Part shown: piece by piece, positions 47,696 through 58,677 of the stretch
Numbering within the stretch: the first letter of the stretch is position 1
Layout: each line of letters starts with the position of its first letter
Source: Haberlea rhodopensis
Taxonomy: Eukaryota; Streptophyta; Magnoliopsida; Lamiales; Gesneriaceae
Length of the DNA stretch: 64,000 bases
Reading direction: 5' to 3'
Assembly (NCBI GenBank): GCA_907163345.1
Contig: CAJQUN010000060.1
Coordinates: 1,860,001 to 1,924,000 of the forward strand
The notes under the pieces: model-generated
Told to the model about the DNA's origin: nothing
The model's input: only the letters and a program-made list of their open reading frames with translations
The model's database searches: none
Translations under genes and position numbers: made by a program

Positions 47696-50600
47696 ATGTC
47701 GAAAGCGAAGGTCTACGCGGACGTCAACGTTCTTCGCCCTAGGGAATACTGGGATTACGAAAATCTCACCGTTCAATGGAGGTAAACGTTCATTAATCAT
47801 ATTTAACTTATGATTTTGTGTTATTAAGATAGAACGGGCGTTATTTAATTCCGTTTCTGTAATATTTTAGAGTATTATTGATTATTGTATCTTAGTAGTT
47901 GAGGATGTTCAACTTGTTTGGTGTTCTGGTTTTACTTCTATTTGCATGAATGATGATCATAATTGATTATTCATAATCGCAAATTATTATTTTTTACTTG
48001 ATTGAATTTATATACACCGGTTTTCTTCTAGGCATTTTACCCGGTCCACTGGAATTTGACCGACTATGCTGCTAGAATTTCCTAGTTTGTATCTTATGTT
48101 TCAAGGCTGATTTTGATAATGTCTGGATTAGGGAATCAAAATCAAAATACAATTTTGAACGTAAAAGAGGGGGGGGACCTGGATACAATTCTTGAAGCCA
48201 AAAACAAATAAGCAATATTTTTTCAGTTTCATCTTCCATTCATTTCGTGGTACAATGCTGTAGACGTCCCTTCAGCGTTTTTTCTTGTTGTCCAAATTTC
48301 ATTGTTTCATGTTACCATTTCAAGATAATTGTTAGTTTGTTTTATGTAATGCCTTGATATGTGCCATCATTGAGTAGCCAATTAGTCTTAAGCTATTTGA
48401 GGTTTGCAAAAGTCTTTAGGAATGCATGTTTGAAAATTAAAGAACGGTGTACAAGGAAGTGGTAATCAAGATTGTGGCATGTTGACTTTATATCTCAGTA
48501 CAATCTTTGGGTACTTTTTCAGTGACCAGGATGACTATGAAGTTGTTCGTAAAGTTGGCAGGGGGAAATATAGTGAAGTTTTTGAAGGAATAAATGTCAA
48601 CAGCAATGAGCGGTGTGTAATCAAGATTCTGAAACCTGTTAAGAAGAAAAAGGTAAAGTTGTATTTTTATATTTACTCCATGTATCAGAATGTAGTTGCT
48701 ATCTTGGCAAGCGTTTTTTCAGAGGATATGGTTTGCAATTCAATACTGGTTAGTATATCTGGAAGGAGCTTTTTGTTTTGTTCATTTGCCACCTTGACAA
48801 TTTTCTGAGGTTGATATATTAGAATCATACAGTATATATACACGTAGCAGTTGTTTCGAAATTAAACTGTATTCACTTATTAGCGACAGCGTTAATCAAA
48901 AGGCTTTGCAATCAAAGGAGAATTTTCAAAAAGCACAAATATTTCAGTTGTTAATAAATTTTATTATCTATTGGTTTATTTTGTTGACTTTGCAGCAGTT
49001 TTATCCTGAGCAAATTTTCTTGGTTTTTTTTTTAATTTTTCGCAGATAAAAAGAGAAATCAAAATTCTGCAGAACGTGTGTGGGGGACCCAATATTGTCA
49101 AACTGCTCGACATTGTCAGAGATCACCACTCTAAAACTCCTAGCTTGATATTTGAATATGTGAACAGCACAGATTTCAAAGTTTTGTACCCTACTTTGAC
49201 AGATTATGACATACGATACTATATATATGAGCTTCTCAAGGTGAGAGTAAACCTCATTCAATTTCAGTCTTGCTTACCCAATTTTCTTTTCCAACCATTT
49301 ATGAATTTTTTGGTTTGCTAGTAGATGATAGACAACACTTGTTAACCATTGCAAATTTTCTCTTAGCTTCATGTGGTAGAGGATTCAATAGAGTAAATTC
49401 ATATTGAGCATTAACAGAAACCACGGACTACTGTCATCATTTTCTTGTCTTGGCACGAAAGGGAAAAAAATTTGCTCTATTTTCAGAATCTCAAGCTTTC
49501 AATCATCTGTTATACCTTTTGGAGAAGAAGGTAGAATTGCATGCATTAAGTATTGGCAATTGATCGACTTTTGATTTTTTTCTTTCTATTTTGATTTCTT
49601 TGATTTTTCTAAAATCTAGATACCACCTTATTTGATCAAGACTTTATGTTCTGTTGTATTGTGACTGAATTTTCTTCCTTGAACAATGTTGACTGGTTTG
49701 GGATTTAATGTGTTACCTATTAGAAGTTGGTGATCTTGGCCTTCTATTTTACTTTTTGATCGGCATCTTGGCCTTCTATTGCATTTGGTGGAGGATTCAT
49801 TCCCGTTTAGGTATTTGTGAGAAAAAGGTAACAGTTGGAACCCCATATTGTTCTACTGATTTCAAGAATTATGTAAGGAGAGAGTTATGATAAGGATTTA
49901 TAAGATATTAAGTTGACAGTGGTCAAGGTGAAGTCCTGACTTGCGTAGAACTTTCATTCTCCAAGAGAAGTTTGCTGATAAATTGAGTTGCTGTAAGATT
50001 CGTTGGGTGACTTGTCTATTCATATTTGTGCATGAGGAGTATTTGGTATTTCACAATTTCTGAACCACACATCTTTTTTTGGATACATCATGCTTGATAG
50101 AATTCCAAAGACTGAATTTCTTTATGTTCATGCAGGCATTGGATTATTGTCATTCACAGGGAATTATGCACAGAGATGTTAAACCTCACAATGTAATGAT
50201 AGACCATGAGTTGCGAAAGCTACGTTTGATAGATTGGGGCCTTGCGGAATTTTACCACCCTGGCAAGGAGTATAATGTTCGTGTAGCTTCAAGGTAATAT
50301 GTACATCTTCATATACCTGCTTTTAGGTCTAGCCATCTAAATTTGACACTCCGAAATAATTTCATCTAGCACTTCCATCCACCTGCTATGAGTGAAAGTA
50401 TGAATTACAAGATTACATACCTGGAGGTGTCGGGGGCCTTTTGCGGGTCTACACTCTATTTTATGGAAAAAATGCCAAAAATTATTTGGCTGATGATAAC
50501 ACCACATTTTTTTTTTTGATCAGACAAGATAACACCACATTGACTTTGTTAGCTAAAGCCTTATATCTTATATTAACATCATCTTGTAGAAATGAAAGTG

Positions 50601-52437
50601 GAATTAGTTGTAGCAATTTTTTTTCACATAATGCTATCATTTTCTAATCGACTTTGCATGGTTGGATGATGTGCAAGTGTGGCTTCGTTTTATGTTCTTT
50701 TCTGATTACCTTCATATGCTAAAATTTATAGTTCAGCTGATTCCTTGAAATTTCTCTTTCCACTCAGATACTTTAAGGGTCCAGAACTTCTTGTTGATTT
50801 TCAAGACTATGACTATTCTTTAGATATGTGGAGTCTTGGTTGCATGTTTGCTGGAATGGTGAGAGCTTTGAATAATGTCACTGTGGGTGGTCCTCCTCTA
50901 TTGTGGGTTGTCATCGTTATTTGTTTCTTTGCTGTGTGCTTTCTTGATGTAGATTTTTCGCAAGGAACCTTTCTTTTATGGGCATGACAATCAGGATCAA
51001 CTTGTTAAAATTGCGAAGGTAACACAATTTTGACCTATTCCCAAACAATTAGATCTTTTGAATTTTAGTATATGAATCTGTTTCCCAGTAATAGTTTTGC
51101 GGTGTTTAGATGTTGTATATCATTAACCTGACTCTACAGTGATCACACACTTTTCTATTATTCGAAACAATTTTGAACCTCTTGATCATTAAATTGAACT
51201 GATTTTATTAGTGATATGATTATATATTTTTGTATCAAGTCATTCAGTTAAACCTTGTCTGTACCATACAACCAAATGTAATTGCATGTTAAGATAAACT
51301 TTCCAAACAATACTTGCCATGGATCAATATACACATTTGTGGTGCTAAAAAACAAGATAGTGACAGCCTCATTAAGGACATTCGGCAATCCACTTAAAAC
51401 TAGATTGCTGACCTTCCACTAATAGACATCTGGAAATTTTTCGGGAAAAGCGAGTTTCGAATTGATACTAAGTTCACCAAGTAAATGTATAAACTAAGGC
51501 ATACAACACAATGCTCATTCCTTGTCGATACCCAGGCATCTATCCAATAAATTTGGGTTTTTGAATTGTAGAGTACTAGAGTTTCAATGCTCTATAATTC
51601 GGTATTTGTCTGTAGCTATAACATTTTATGAAAGAAGGTTACAATAACAAGGTGCTGGCGTTTTTTGATGAAATCTGAATTGTTATCTCGTGGCATTGGA
51701 CTGATATTTCAGGTGCTTGGGACTGATGAGTTGAATGCTTATTTACACAAATATCGGTTGGAGCTTGATCCTCAACTCGAAGCTCTTGTTGGAAGGTGTG
51801 TTAAATGCAACTGCAATGAAGTTGAATTAGCACTGCTTCACACGATCAAACTCTAGACCGTGTCACAATACCAAATAAGATTGTGTTTTCATCCTTCCCA
51901 GATTGACTTCTTTATTAACAATCAGCCTGTCAGTGTGGCTCTATTAGATGCTTTAAAATAAATTTAATATCTGTCTTGGTATAGGGCATCTATATGTACA
52001 TAATTAACTTTTCCTTTTCTTCATTGACAGACACAGCAGGAAACCGTGGTCGAAGTTTATAAATGCTGATAATCAGCATCTTGTTTCACCAGAGGTCGCA
52101 CATACAAATCTTTTTCATTGATTGCGTTTTCTTGTACCTCAAAAGATCAGCACAATCGGATTACACTTCTTGAACTTGTTAATAACATGTTATTTGAGTT
52201 GATTTTTATTGTTCCACAGGCCATAGATTTTCTTGATAAACTCCTTCGTTATGATCATCAGGACAGGCTCACGGCAAGAGAGGCAATGGTAGTTTTTGTT
52301 TTCCTTTTGACTTCTTGTAAATCGCAACATATTTGGTTGTAGTCTTGAAAATTGATGGTTCTTGATATTGTTCCCAGGCACACCCGTATTTCTTGCAGGT
52401 CAGGGCTGCAGAACATAGCAGAATAAGGACTCAATAA
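47696..52437 (+). CDS. CKA: Casein kinase II catalytic subunit alpha
   Basis: A Ser/Thr kinase that works with CK2 beta on many nuclear and cytosolic targets. Coding exons are 47696-47781, 48523-48652, 49046-49240, 50136-50293, 50768-50858, 50953-51018, 51713-51795, 52031-52094, 52220-52288 and 52378-52437. All have GT-AG borders and join in frame to 333 residues, the usual plant length. Visible are the Gly-rich loop GRGKYSEV (residues 41-48), the ATP-binding Lys63 in CVIKILKP, the basic KKKK stretch at 69-72, the catalytic HRDVKPHN with Asp151, the CK2-type DWG (170-172) in place of DFG, and FKGPELLVDFQDYDYSLDMW. The C-terminus reads AEHSRIRTQ. No ATG-started transit peptide is present, so this is the nuclear/cytosolic type rather than the chloroplast form. 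Confidence 0.96.
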
Positions 52438-53856
52438 AATGCTTGTTCCCTTCGTTCTCAACACTATAGAGATGTGTATTGAATATCCAACATTTACCCT
52501 GGGTGGGCAAAATTTGAGAATACTCGTGTATTATTTATTGATCTGGAAGTTTGTTGGCTGAGCAGAACTTATTAACACTATACTAAACCTCTTATGTATT
52601 TATCTTTGATCCGATTATCTGAAGACTTTTATTATGCCAACCTTGGTTTGGCCGATTTGGAAAAATAAGCCTTTTTTTTTATCTGATGTACTGTTAATCA
52701 ATCGGGCATGATTTATTTTCGAAGATCGGGCGCACTTTAACTTCAAATTCATATGATGGGCTCTAACAAGCAAATTCATACGGGGAATCCTTGCGGTGAG
52801 GTACATCCCGATAATCTGCAGCAATAATTTTGAAAACCCATGAGACACACACAAACCTAAAATGAAATTATCAGTGTTGTGGCCGAGATGGCAAGATGAC
52901 GAGAGTTGCAAGCCAATTTGCATATTTATGGCCTTGTATGTAAATGTGAGGAAGCTCAATTGTCAAATCTCTGAGTAAGAGCACCAAGAAGCCTCGTCAG
53001 ATGCCCATGGCTACTCCGGAAAAAAGCAGACAAGATTTAGGCAAAGGAGAGAGTCCTACACAACTATTAGTCTTTTTTTATGTTCCCATGCAAAGTTCAA
53101 TTCAATTCTGTTATTTTCCAAAACAATTCCAATCCAATAATTTAAAGCCCAAAGTTCTGCTTCTATGGCGGTTAGGAAGCCTAGAAAGAGAGTCCAGCCA
53201 GCATCACCCGTTTCCGTTCTTTGAAATCCTCCTCGTCGCCATCTTTACACGCACAATCCGTTAGCTTTAATTTGTCGGATAAATCCAACAAATGAATTTC
53301 GTCATTCTATTTACCTGAAAATATTTGTTTTTATTCAAGTTCCAAGCATTTTTTACTGGGCTAGCGACTGCTCTTAAATCATTACCAGGCAATCCTACAG
53401 ATAACATGTTCGTGCCTAAGTTTTGTTTCTAATAAAAAACTCCCGAGGACCAAGCTTATTAGATGAATAATCGATGCTTGCACCATTTTCCGAAATAAGA
53501 TAGACTAATGCCCACTATCTTCGGCAGAAATCGAATCCAAAACTTAACAACCCTGAGGCAATTGTCTTTGCATCTGGAGGAATATCGATGAAGAGAAACT
53601 TGAATGTGGCTATAGATCAATCATGAAACATATTTATGAGAATCTTTTTGGAGAAACATCAACATGAAGTTGCAACACTATTACAAATAATTTCAGTCAT
53701 CTTCAGAAGTAACATGCAAGCCCATCAAAGTAAATATACATAAGCAAACCCGTCTTAGTTTCGTAACTAATAAATTATTCGGCTACCACAGCAAATGCTC
53801 ACAAATGCCAACAATAAAACAGTCCCTTCCCAAGATTTTATAGTCCTCGACTAAAA
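52438..53856. other. Space between the convergent CK2 alpha and zinc-finger genes
   Basis: Holds the 3'UTRs of both genes, which point toward each other. No further gene or clear repeat; an 87-codon frame at 53001-53264 has no recognisable feature. Confidence 0.5.
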
Positions 53857-55251
53857 TCATTGCTTCAGATGGGGGAAACAAGCGTGGAGATCAGCTTTGG
53901 GATGCTTTGCTTCTGTGTGTTCCTTGCACTTCACCTCCGACGTAGTGCACATGAATGTCTGCATGCACACCTTGCACTGCATCGGGTAAAAACCAAAATA
54001 AATTCAATGTAATCACTAACATCTACGATTGATCATTATACAAACAATAACACCCAAAGGAAATTTTCCTAGCTTCGCAGCTGAAATATAAGTTGAACTA
54101 AATGCTGCAAAATATCATTTTCAAGCAACTAGATTAACACCCAAAGTACGCACATAGCGTCAGGCTATAGGGTGCATCAACATATACAATTTCAGTTGGT
54201 GATGAGGAAAAAAATCTTCAATTTTGCACCAGAAAGTTGAAAAGGCTAGATAGGATCGTCAAATATCTTGTCTTCTGTAAAAAAATTAGCAAAGACAATA
54301 ATCCATCAAGATAATCGTGTTAAATTCATCAATTAGAAGAAACTTCTATTGTACCAAACATTATGAATGTAATAACAAAATTTTGCTACCGAAACCAGAT
54401 GAAGTCTTTCAATAATCTTCAAGGGCAAGAAAGTCCTACACTCCTACTACTATCGAGAAATAATCACCAACTCTGACCACTCTATAAATCTTCACTTCAC
54501 TTTTGGCATGACCTGTTAGATTGATTGATTATTTTATAAAGGGTGGATCATCCATACAATAATAAGATTGATCCGCTATCGTGAATCCAAGAGTAGGTAG
54601 AGAAAACAGCGTCTTTACTACGTTGATGCATGATTAAAAGAATCATATCATGGAAAACCAGAAGTATGTTGTTTAAACTCCGTTTGGTTTCATGGAATGT
54701 AGGGGAAAATGAGAGGGATAACTGAAAACAAGATTTTTCAGGAAGAGTCGGGAAAACATTGGAAACTTTTCCAATCAAGAAAAATGTGGCCTCCATCAAC
54801 CAAGTTGAGGAGTTGATGAAGGTGATTTACTGGTAATCAAGAAAGATTGCAGTGATTCTATTCAAATAATGTAAATAATAGGAATTCAAACGAAGTATAG
54901 AGCTTCATCAAATGCATTTCCTTGAAGGAAAAGAGTTAAAAGATTCATTTTAAAAAACATAGATTCTTTCAGATAGTTGTTTCGAGACAATAGAAAATCG
55001 GCGTCCTAAACTAAACCGAATTCAACTCCAAACAAGCTAACCAATTCCCTCAAATTTCGCACCAAATCGTGACAGCGTAAACATCGATAATTATTACCTA
55101 GAATACAGTTAAAGAAGGGTACCTGGATCGTCATGGCTTTCTTGTTGGAATCTAGCTGGCTCCCTACACAGATCGGAGAATTCAGAAGTTCAACACAATA
55201 AATAAAAGCAAATCTGAAAATTACCAATGAATGCATAAATTTGTGTGGGGT

Positions 55252-55284
<33 letters not shown>

Positions 55285-55360
55285 CTTTTCCAGCAGCTTT
55301 CAGTTTCTCCATGTTCCTATCACGAGCCATCTTGGATTTTTGGCCGTTCCCGCCACCCAT
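53857..55360 (-). CDS. 78-residue zinc-finger protein, At2g23090-like
   Basis: Minus-strand exons 55360-55285, 55163-55123 and 53976-53857 join in frame to 78 residues, the length I recall for Arabidopsis At2g23090. The N-terminus MGGGNGQKSKMARDRNMEKL then KAAGKGSQLDSNKKAMTIQ is the basic 4F5/SERF-like part. The third exon encodes CKVCMQTFMCTTSEVKCKEH then TEAKHPKADLHACFPHLKQ, a zinc-finger-like C-x2-C and H-x4-H pattern. Its biochemical role is not established as far as I know. Intron 1 is odd: its donor reads GT followed directly by 31 C (G on the plus strand, 55252-55282), unlike the usual GTAAG. The gene was found from its exons, since no exon is long enough to stand out. Confidence 0.88.
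55252..55282. repeat. 31-base G homopolymer at a splice donor
   Basis: Uninterrupted G on the plus strand, preceded by GGGGT. It begins two bases inside intron 1 of the minus-strand zinc-finger gene. Confidence 0.95.
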
Positions 55361-55952
55361 TCCTCCCGATTGCTCTGGAATGCGCTTTCGGCGGTCAGAA
55401 ATTGCAAACCCTAGAAATTGACTCTTCTATTCTCTATGCTTGAGCAGTTGAGCTAGAGAAAAGAACGGTTACGACTATTCTGAGGGTAAAACTGGGAAAT
55501 GACAAGAACAAGCTCATAAAATGTCCTTACTTCTTCGGAAAATTTATATAATGGGATTGTTCTGAGGGTAAAACTGGGAAACGACAAGAACAAGCTCATA
55601 AAATGTCCTTACTTCTTCGGAAAATTTATATAATAGAATTGTTACTCATCGTATAATTTGAATCATTAAATAACATATATCCCATATGGGGCAATTAATT
55701 TCCACACAAAAATATAAGAGATTTAAGAACTTTAAAATTATTATTTTTAATTAATTAAAATAAGTATTTAAGTAGAATATTTTTTATTATGTTTATAAAT
55801 TTATGATGTTCTATAACAATTTTTTTATTTTTTAGACAAGAAGTGATTTAGCTTAGTGTTTCTTTTTTTTTTGGTGGGCGCTATTTTTTCTGTCCCTTAT
55901 AGTTTTTGAAATTTTCACAAGAACATGACAATAGTTAATGTTCTCTGACACC
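55361..55952. other. Promoter side of the zinc-finger gene with an 82-bp tandem duplication
   Basis: TGAGGGTAAAACTGGGAA and the following 60 bases occur at 55481 and again at 55563, nearly identical. This lies in the likely upstream region of the minus-strand gene. The 5' LTR of the copia element may occupy about 55640-55950, but its start is not certain. Confidence 0.6.
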
Positions 55953-56083
55953 TGGTATCAGAGCATCAGGTTCTCAAATACTACAGGAAGCCCTCGTATG
56001 CTTTGTGATTGTAACTTAGTCCGAACTTCCACATCAGAATAGGCATTCTAGACAGTATTGAAGAAGTTAGGATTAAGTGGGAG

Positions 56084-58677
56084 CGGTGGCTGTAGATGAA
56101 GGAAAGCTGAAACTCGAAAAGTTCGACGGTGCAGATTTTGGATTTTTGAAAAATGCAAATAGAGGACTATTTGTATCATACAAATCTGTATCAACCTCTC
56201 GAAGAAAAGAAACCAGAAACAATGTTGGATCAAGATTGGAATCTCCTTGACATACAAGCTCTTAGAGTTATCCGATTGACATTATCTCGCAATTTTGCTT
56301 TCAATATTGCAAAAGAAAAGACCACAACAGGTCTTATGAAGGCTCTGTATCAGACAAATTTGTATCAACCTCTCGAAGAAAAGAAACCAGAAACAATGTT
56401 GGATCAAGATTGGAAGCTCCTTGACATACAAGCTCTTAGAGTTATCCGATTGACATTATCTCGCAATTTTGCTTTCAATATTGCAAAAGAAAAGACCACA
56501 ACATGTCTTATGAAGGCTCTCACCAGTATGTACAAAAAGCTGCCATCGACAAATAAAGTGTACCTGACGAGGTGACTATTCAACTTGATGATGGAAGGCA
56601 CATAAGTGGCTCAACATCTCAATGAGCTTAATACAATCACAACCCAACTGAGTTCAGTTGAAATTGAATTTGATGATGAAGTACGAGCATTGATACTTTT
56701 GTCTTCTCTACCAGAAAGTTGGAATGCTACAGTCACAACAGTGAGTAGCTCGCTAGGAAGTAATAAGTTAAAATTTGAAGATCTTCATGATCTAGTTCTT
56801 AGCCAAGAAATCCGAAGGAGACAATCAAGTGAAATTTCGTCTCCTACAAATCCATGAATCTTACTAATTACCAAACTCAAAGACTATTGAGTGTTGAAAA
56901 TGTGGGAAAGATAACAATCAATGTAAAGTGGAGAAGATAAAAGCAAATGTTACTGCAACCTCAGGGCATCCAGGACAAGATGATGCACTGATATATTCCT
57001 TGGATAGCAAAAACGAATCTTGATTCTGGAGCATCGTTTCATGCGACTTCACATAAAGAGCTCTTGGATAAATGTGTCCAAAAATCTTGGTAAAATATAT
57101 CTTGATGATGACCAACCTTCTGACATTGTTGGTAAAAATGTAGTGAATATTAAGTTAAACGTGTCTGCATGAAAGCTAAATGATGTTAGACATGTTCCTG
57201 ACCTGAGAAAGAACTTAATCTCAGTAGGGCAGTTGGCCAGTGAAGGCTACACAATGACCGTACATATGATGATTTGAAGATTTCAAAATGTGCAATGACA
57301 GTTGCACGATGCAAAAAGAATGATACTCTTTACATAACACTAAGCGATTGTTGCTCAACTGCATTTGCAATTAGCAAAAAAATGCCAGCATGTGGCAACA
57401 GAGAGACTGCCACATGAGTGGAAAATGAATGAAGATTATGCATTCCAGGGGAAAATTACTAGACCTACAGTCAATAGAAATTGACATGTGTGAAGATTGC
57501 ATATATGACAAGCAAAAGAGTGTCAGTTTCCAGACATGTGGCTTAACACTGAAGAAGGAAAGGCTGGAACTCGTTCACTCTGATGTTTGGGACCAACAAC
57601 TATCTCATCCATTAGTGAAAATTTTTACTTCGGGACATTTATCGATGATCACTCTCGGAAAGTATGTGTTTACTTTCTAAGGCATAAGTTCGAAGTATTT
57701 GATAATTTCAAAAGTTGGAAAGCTATAGTTGAAAATGAGACATGTTTTAAGATCAGAAGACTTAAATCAGACAATGGTGACGAATACACAGACACCTGAT
57801 TCAAGAAATTCTGCTTCGAACCTGAGATCTAAATGGAGAGAACCGTGCCAAGTACGCCTCAACACAATGTGTAGCTGAGTGTATGAACCAAACATTGACT
57901 AAAAGGAGCCCGAAGTATGCGTATACAATCAGGTCTACCTAATCAGTTCTGGGCAGGAGCAATCAACACAGCAGTTTACTTGATCAACCGAGGGCCATCG
58001 GTTCCATTAGAGCACGTGATACCCGAAGAAGTATGGAGTAGAAAAGAAGTAAAACTCTCACACCTTAAAGTCTTCGGTTGAGTTGTATATGTATATATCA
58101 GTGATCAAAGAAGGAGTAAGCTTGATCCCAAATCCAAGAAATACACCTTCAGCAGCTATGGTGATGATGAATTTGGCTATCACATTTGAAATTATGAGAA
58201 CAAGAAGATAATTCACAGTCGAGATGTTATCTTCAATGAAAAGATTATGTACAAAGACAGACACATAATATGCACGCCTGATTCAACAAGTGATCATGTC
58301 TATGTTGAGTAGGATAACGTGACAGGCAATAGTAAAGCACCACATGAAGATGAAAATTAGATCCGGAGGAACACAGAGTGCATAGTAGTGGATAGCAGTA
58401 TGGCAAACCGCATGTTCAGAGTCCTCCTGCACCGAGAAGATCATCTCGGCCTCATATACCAAAAACAAGGTATGTAAATTATCTATTGCTTACAGATGGT
58501 GGAGAGCTTGAATGCTACTATGAAGCATGTGCAAGCAGAGATTGCAATGAAAGATGATATGTAGTCTATTATCTACAACAAGACTTGGGAGCTTACGATG
58601 CTACCAAAACGAAAGAAAGCACTTCACAACAAATGGGCGTATCGTGTGAAGGAAGAAAGTTGTGGATCAAGAAGATT
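56084..58677 (+). pseudogene. Copia gag-pol, many stops and shifts
   Basis: Gag starts near 56084 (KLEKFDGADFGF) and contains MQIEDYLYHTNLYQPLEEKK, then AQHLNELNTITTQLSSVEIE. A damaged zinc knuckle (KCGKDNNQCKVE) lies near 56900. The protease motif LDSGASFHAT is at about 57018-57047. The pre-integrase zinc region includes MCEDCIYDKQKSVSF (about 57490). Integrase motifs are ELVHSDVWDQ, FIDDHSRKV, LKSDNGDEYTDT and SMRIQSGLPNQFWAGAINTA. Reverse transcriptase begins KALHNKWAYRVKEE. The best match by memory is the tobacco Tnt1-94 type. Frames change repeatedly, so no product is possible. A 174-bp in-frame duplication sits in gag. Confidence 0.85.
56170..56517 (+). repeat. 174-bp tandem duplication within copia gag
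   Basis: The segment encoding NLYQPLEEKKPETMLDQDW through EKTTTGLMKAL is present twice, 174 bases apart (58 codons), nearly identical. Related copia gag proteins have it once. Confidence 0.85.

Larger units (their letters stand above)
55953..58677 (+). mobile_element. Ty1/copia element, decayed and interrupted
   Basis: A primer-binding site TGGTATCAGAGC (initiator Met tRNA type) at 55953-55964 opens the interior. Gag, protease, integrase and the start of reverse transcriptase follow in Ty1/copia order. Similarity stops abruptly after YRVKEESCGSRR at about 58675, where the Tekay-type LTR begins. The remainder, if it exists, lies beyond the right edge of the window. Confidence 0.85.

Noticed and set aside
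53001..53264. 87-codon open frame downstream of CK2 alpha
   Set aside because: Low-information composition and position in the 3' region between convergent genes; no family resemblance.
55231..55443. Plus-strand glycine-rich open frame
   Set aside because: It is antisense to exon 1 of the zinc-finger gene and is produced by the 31-G run.
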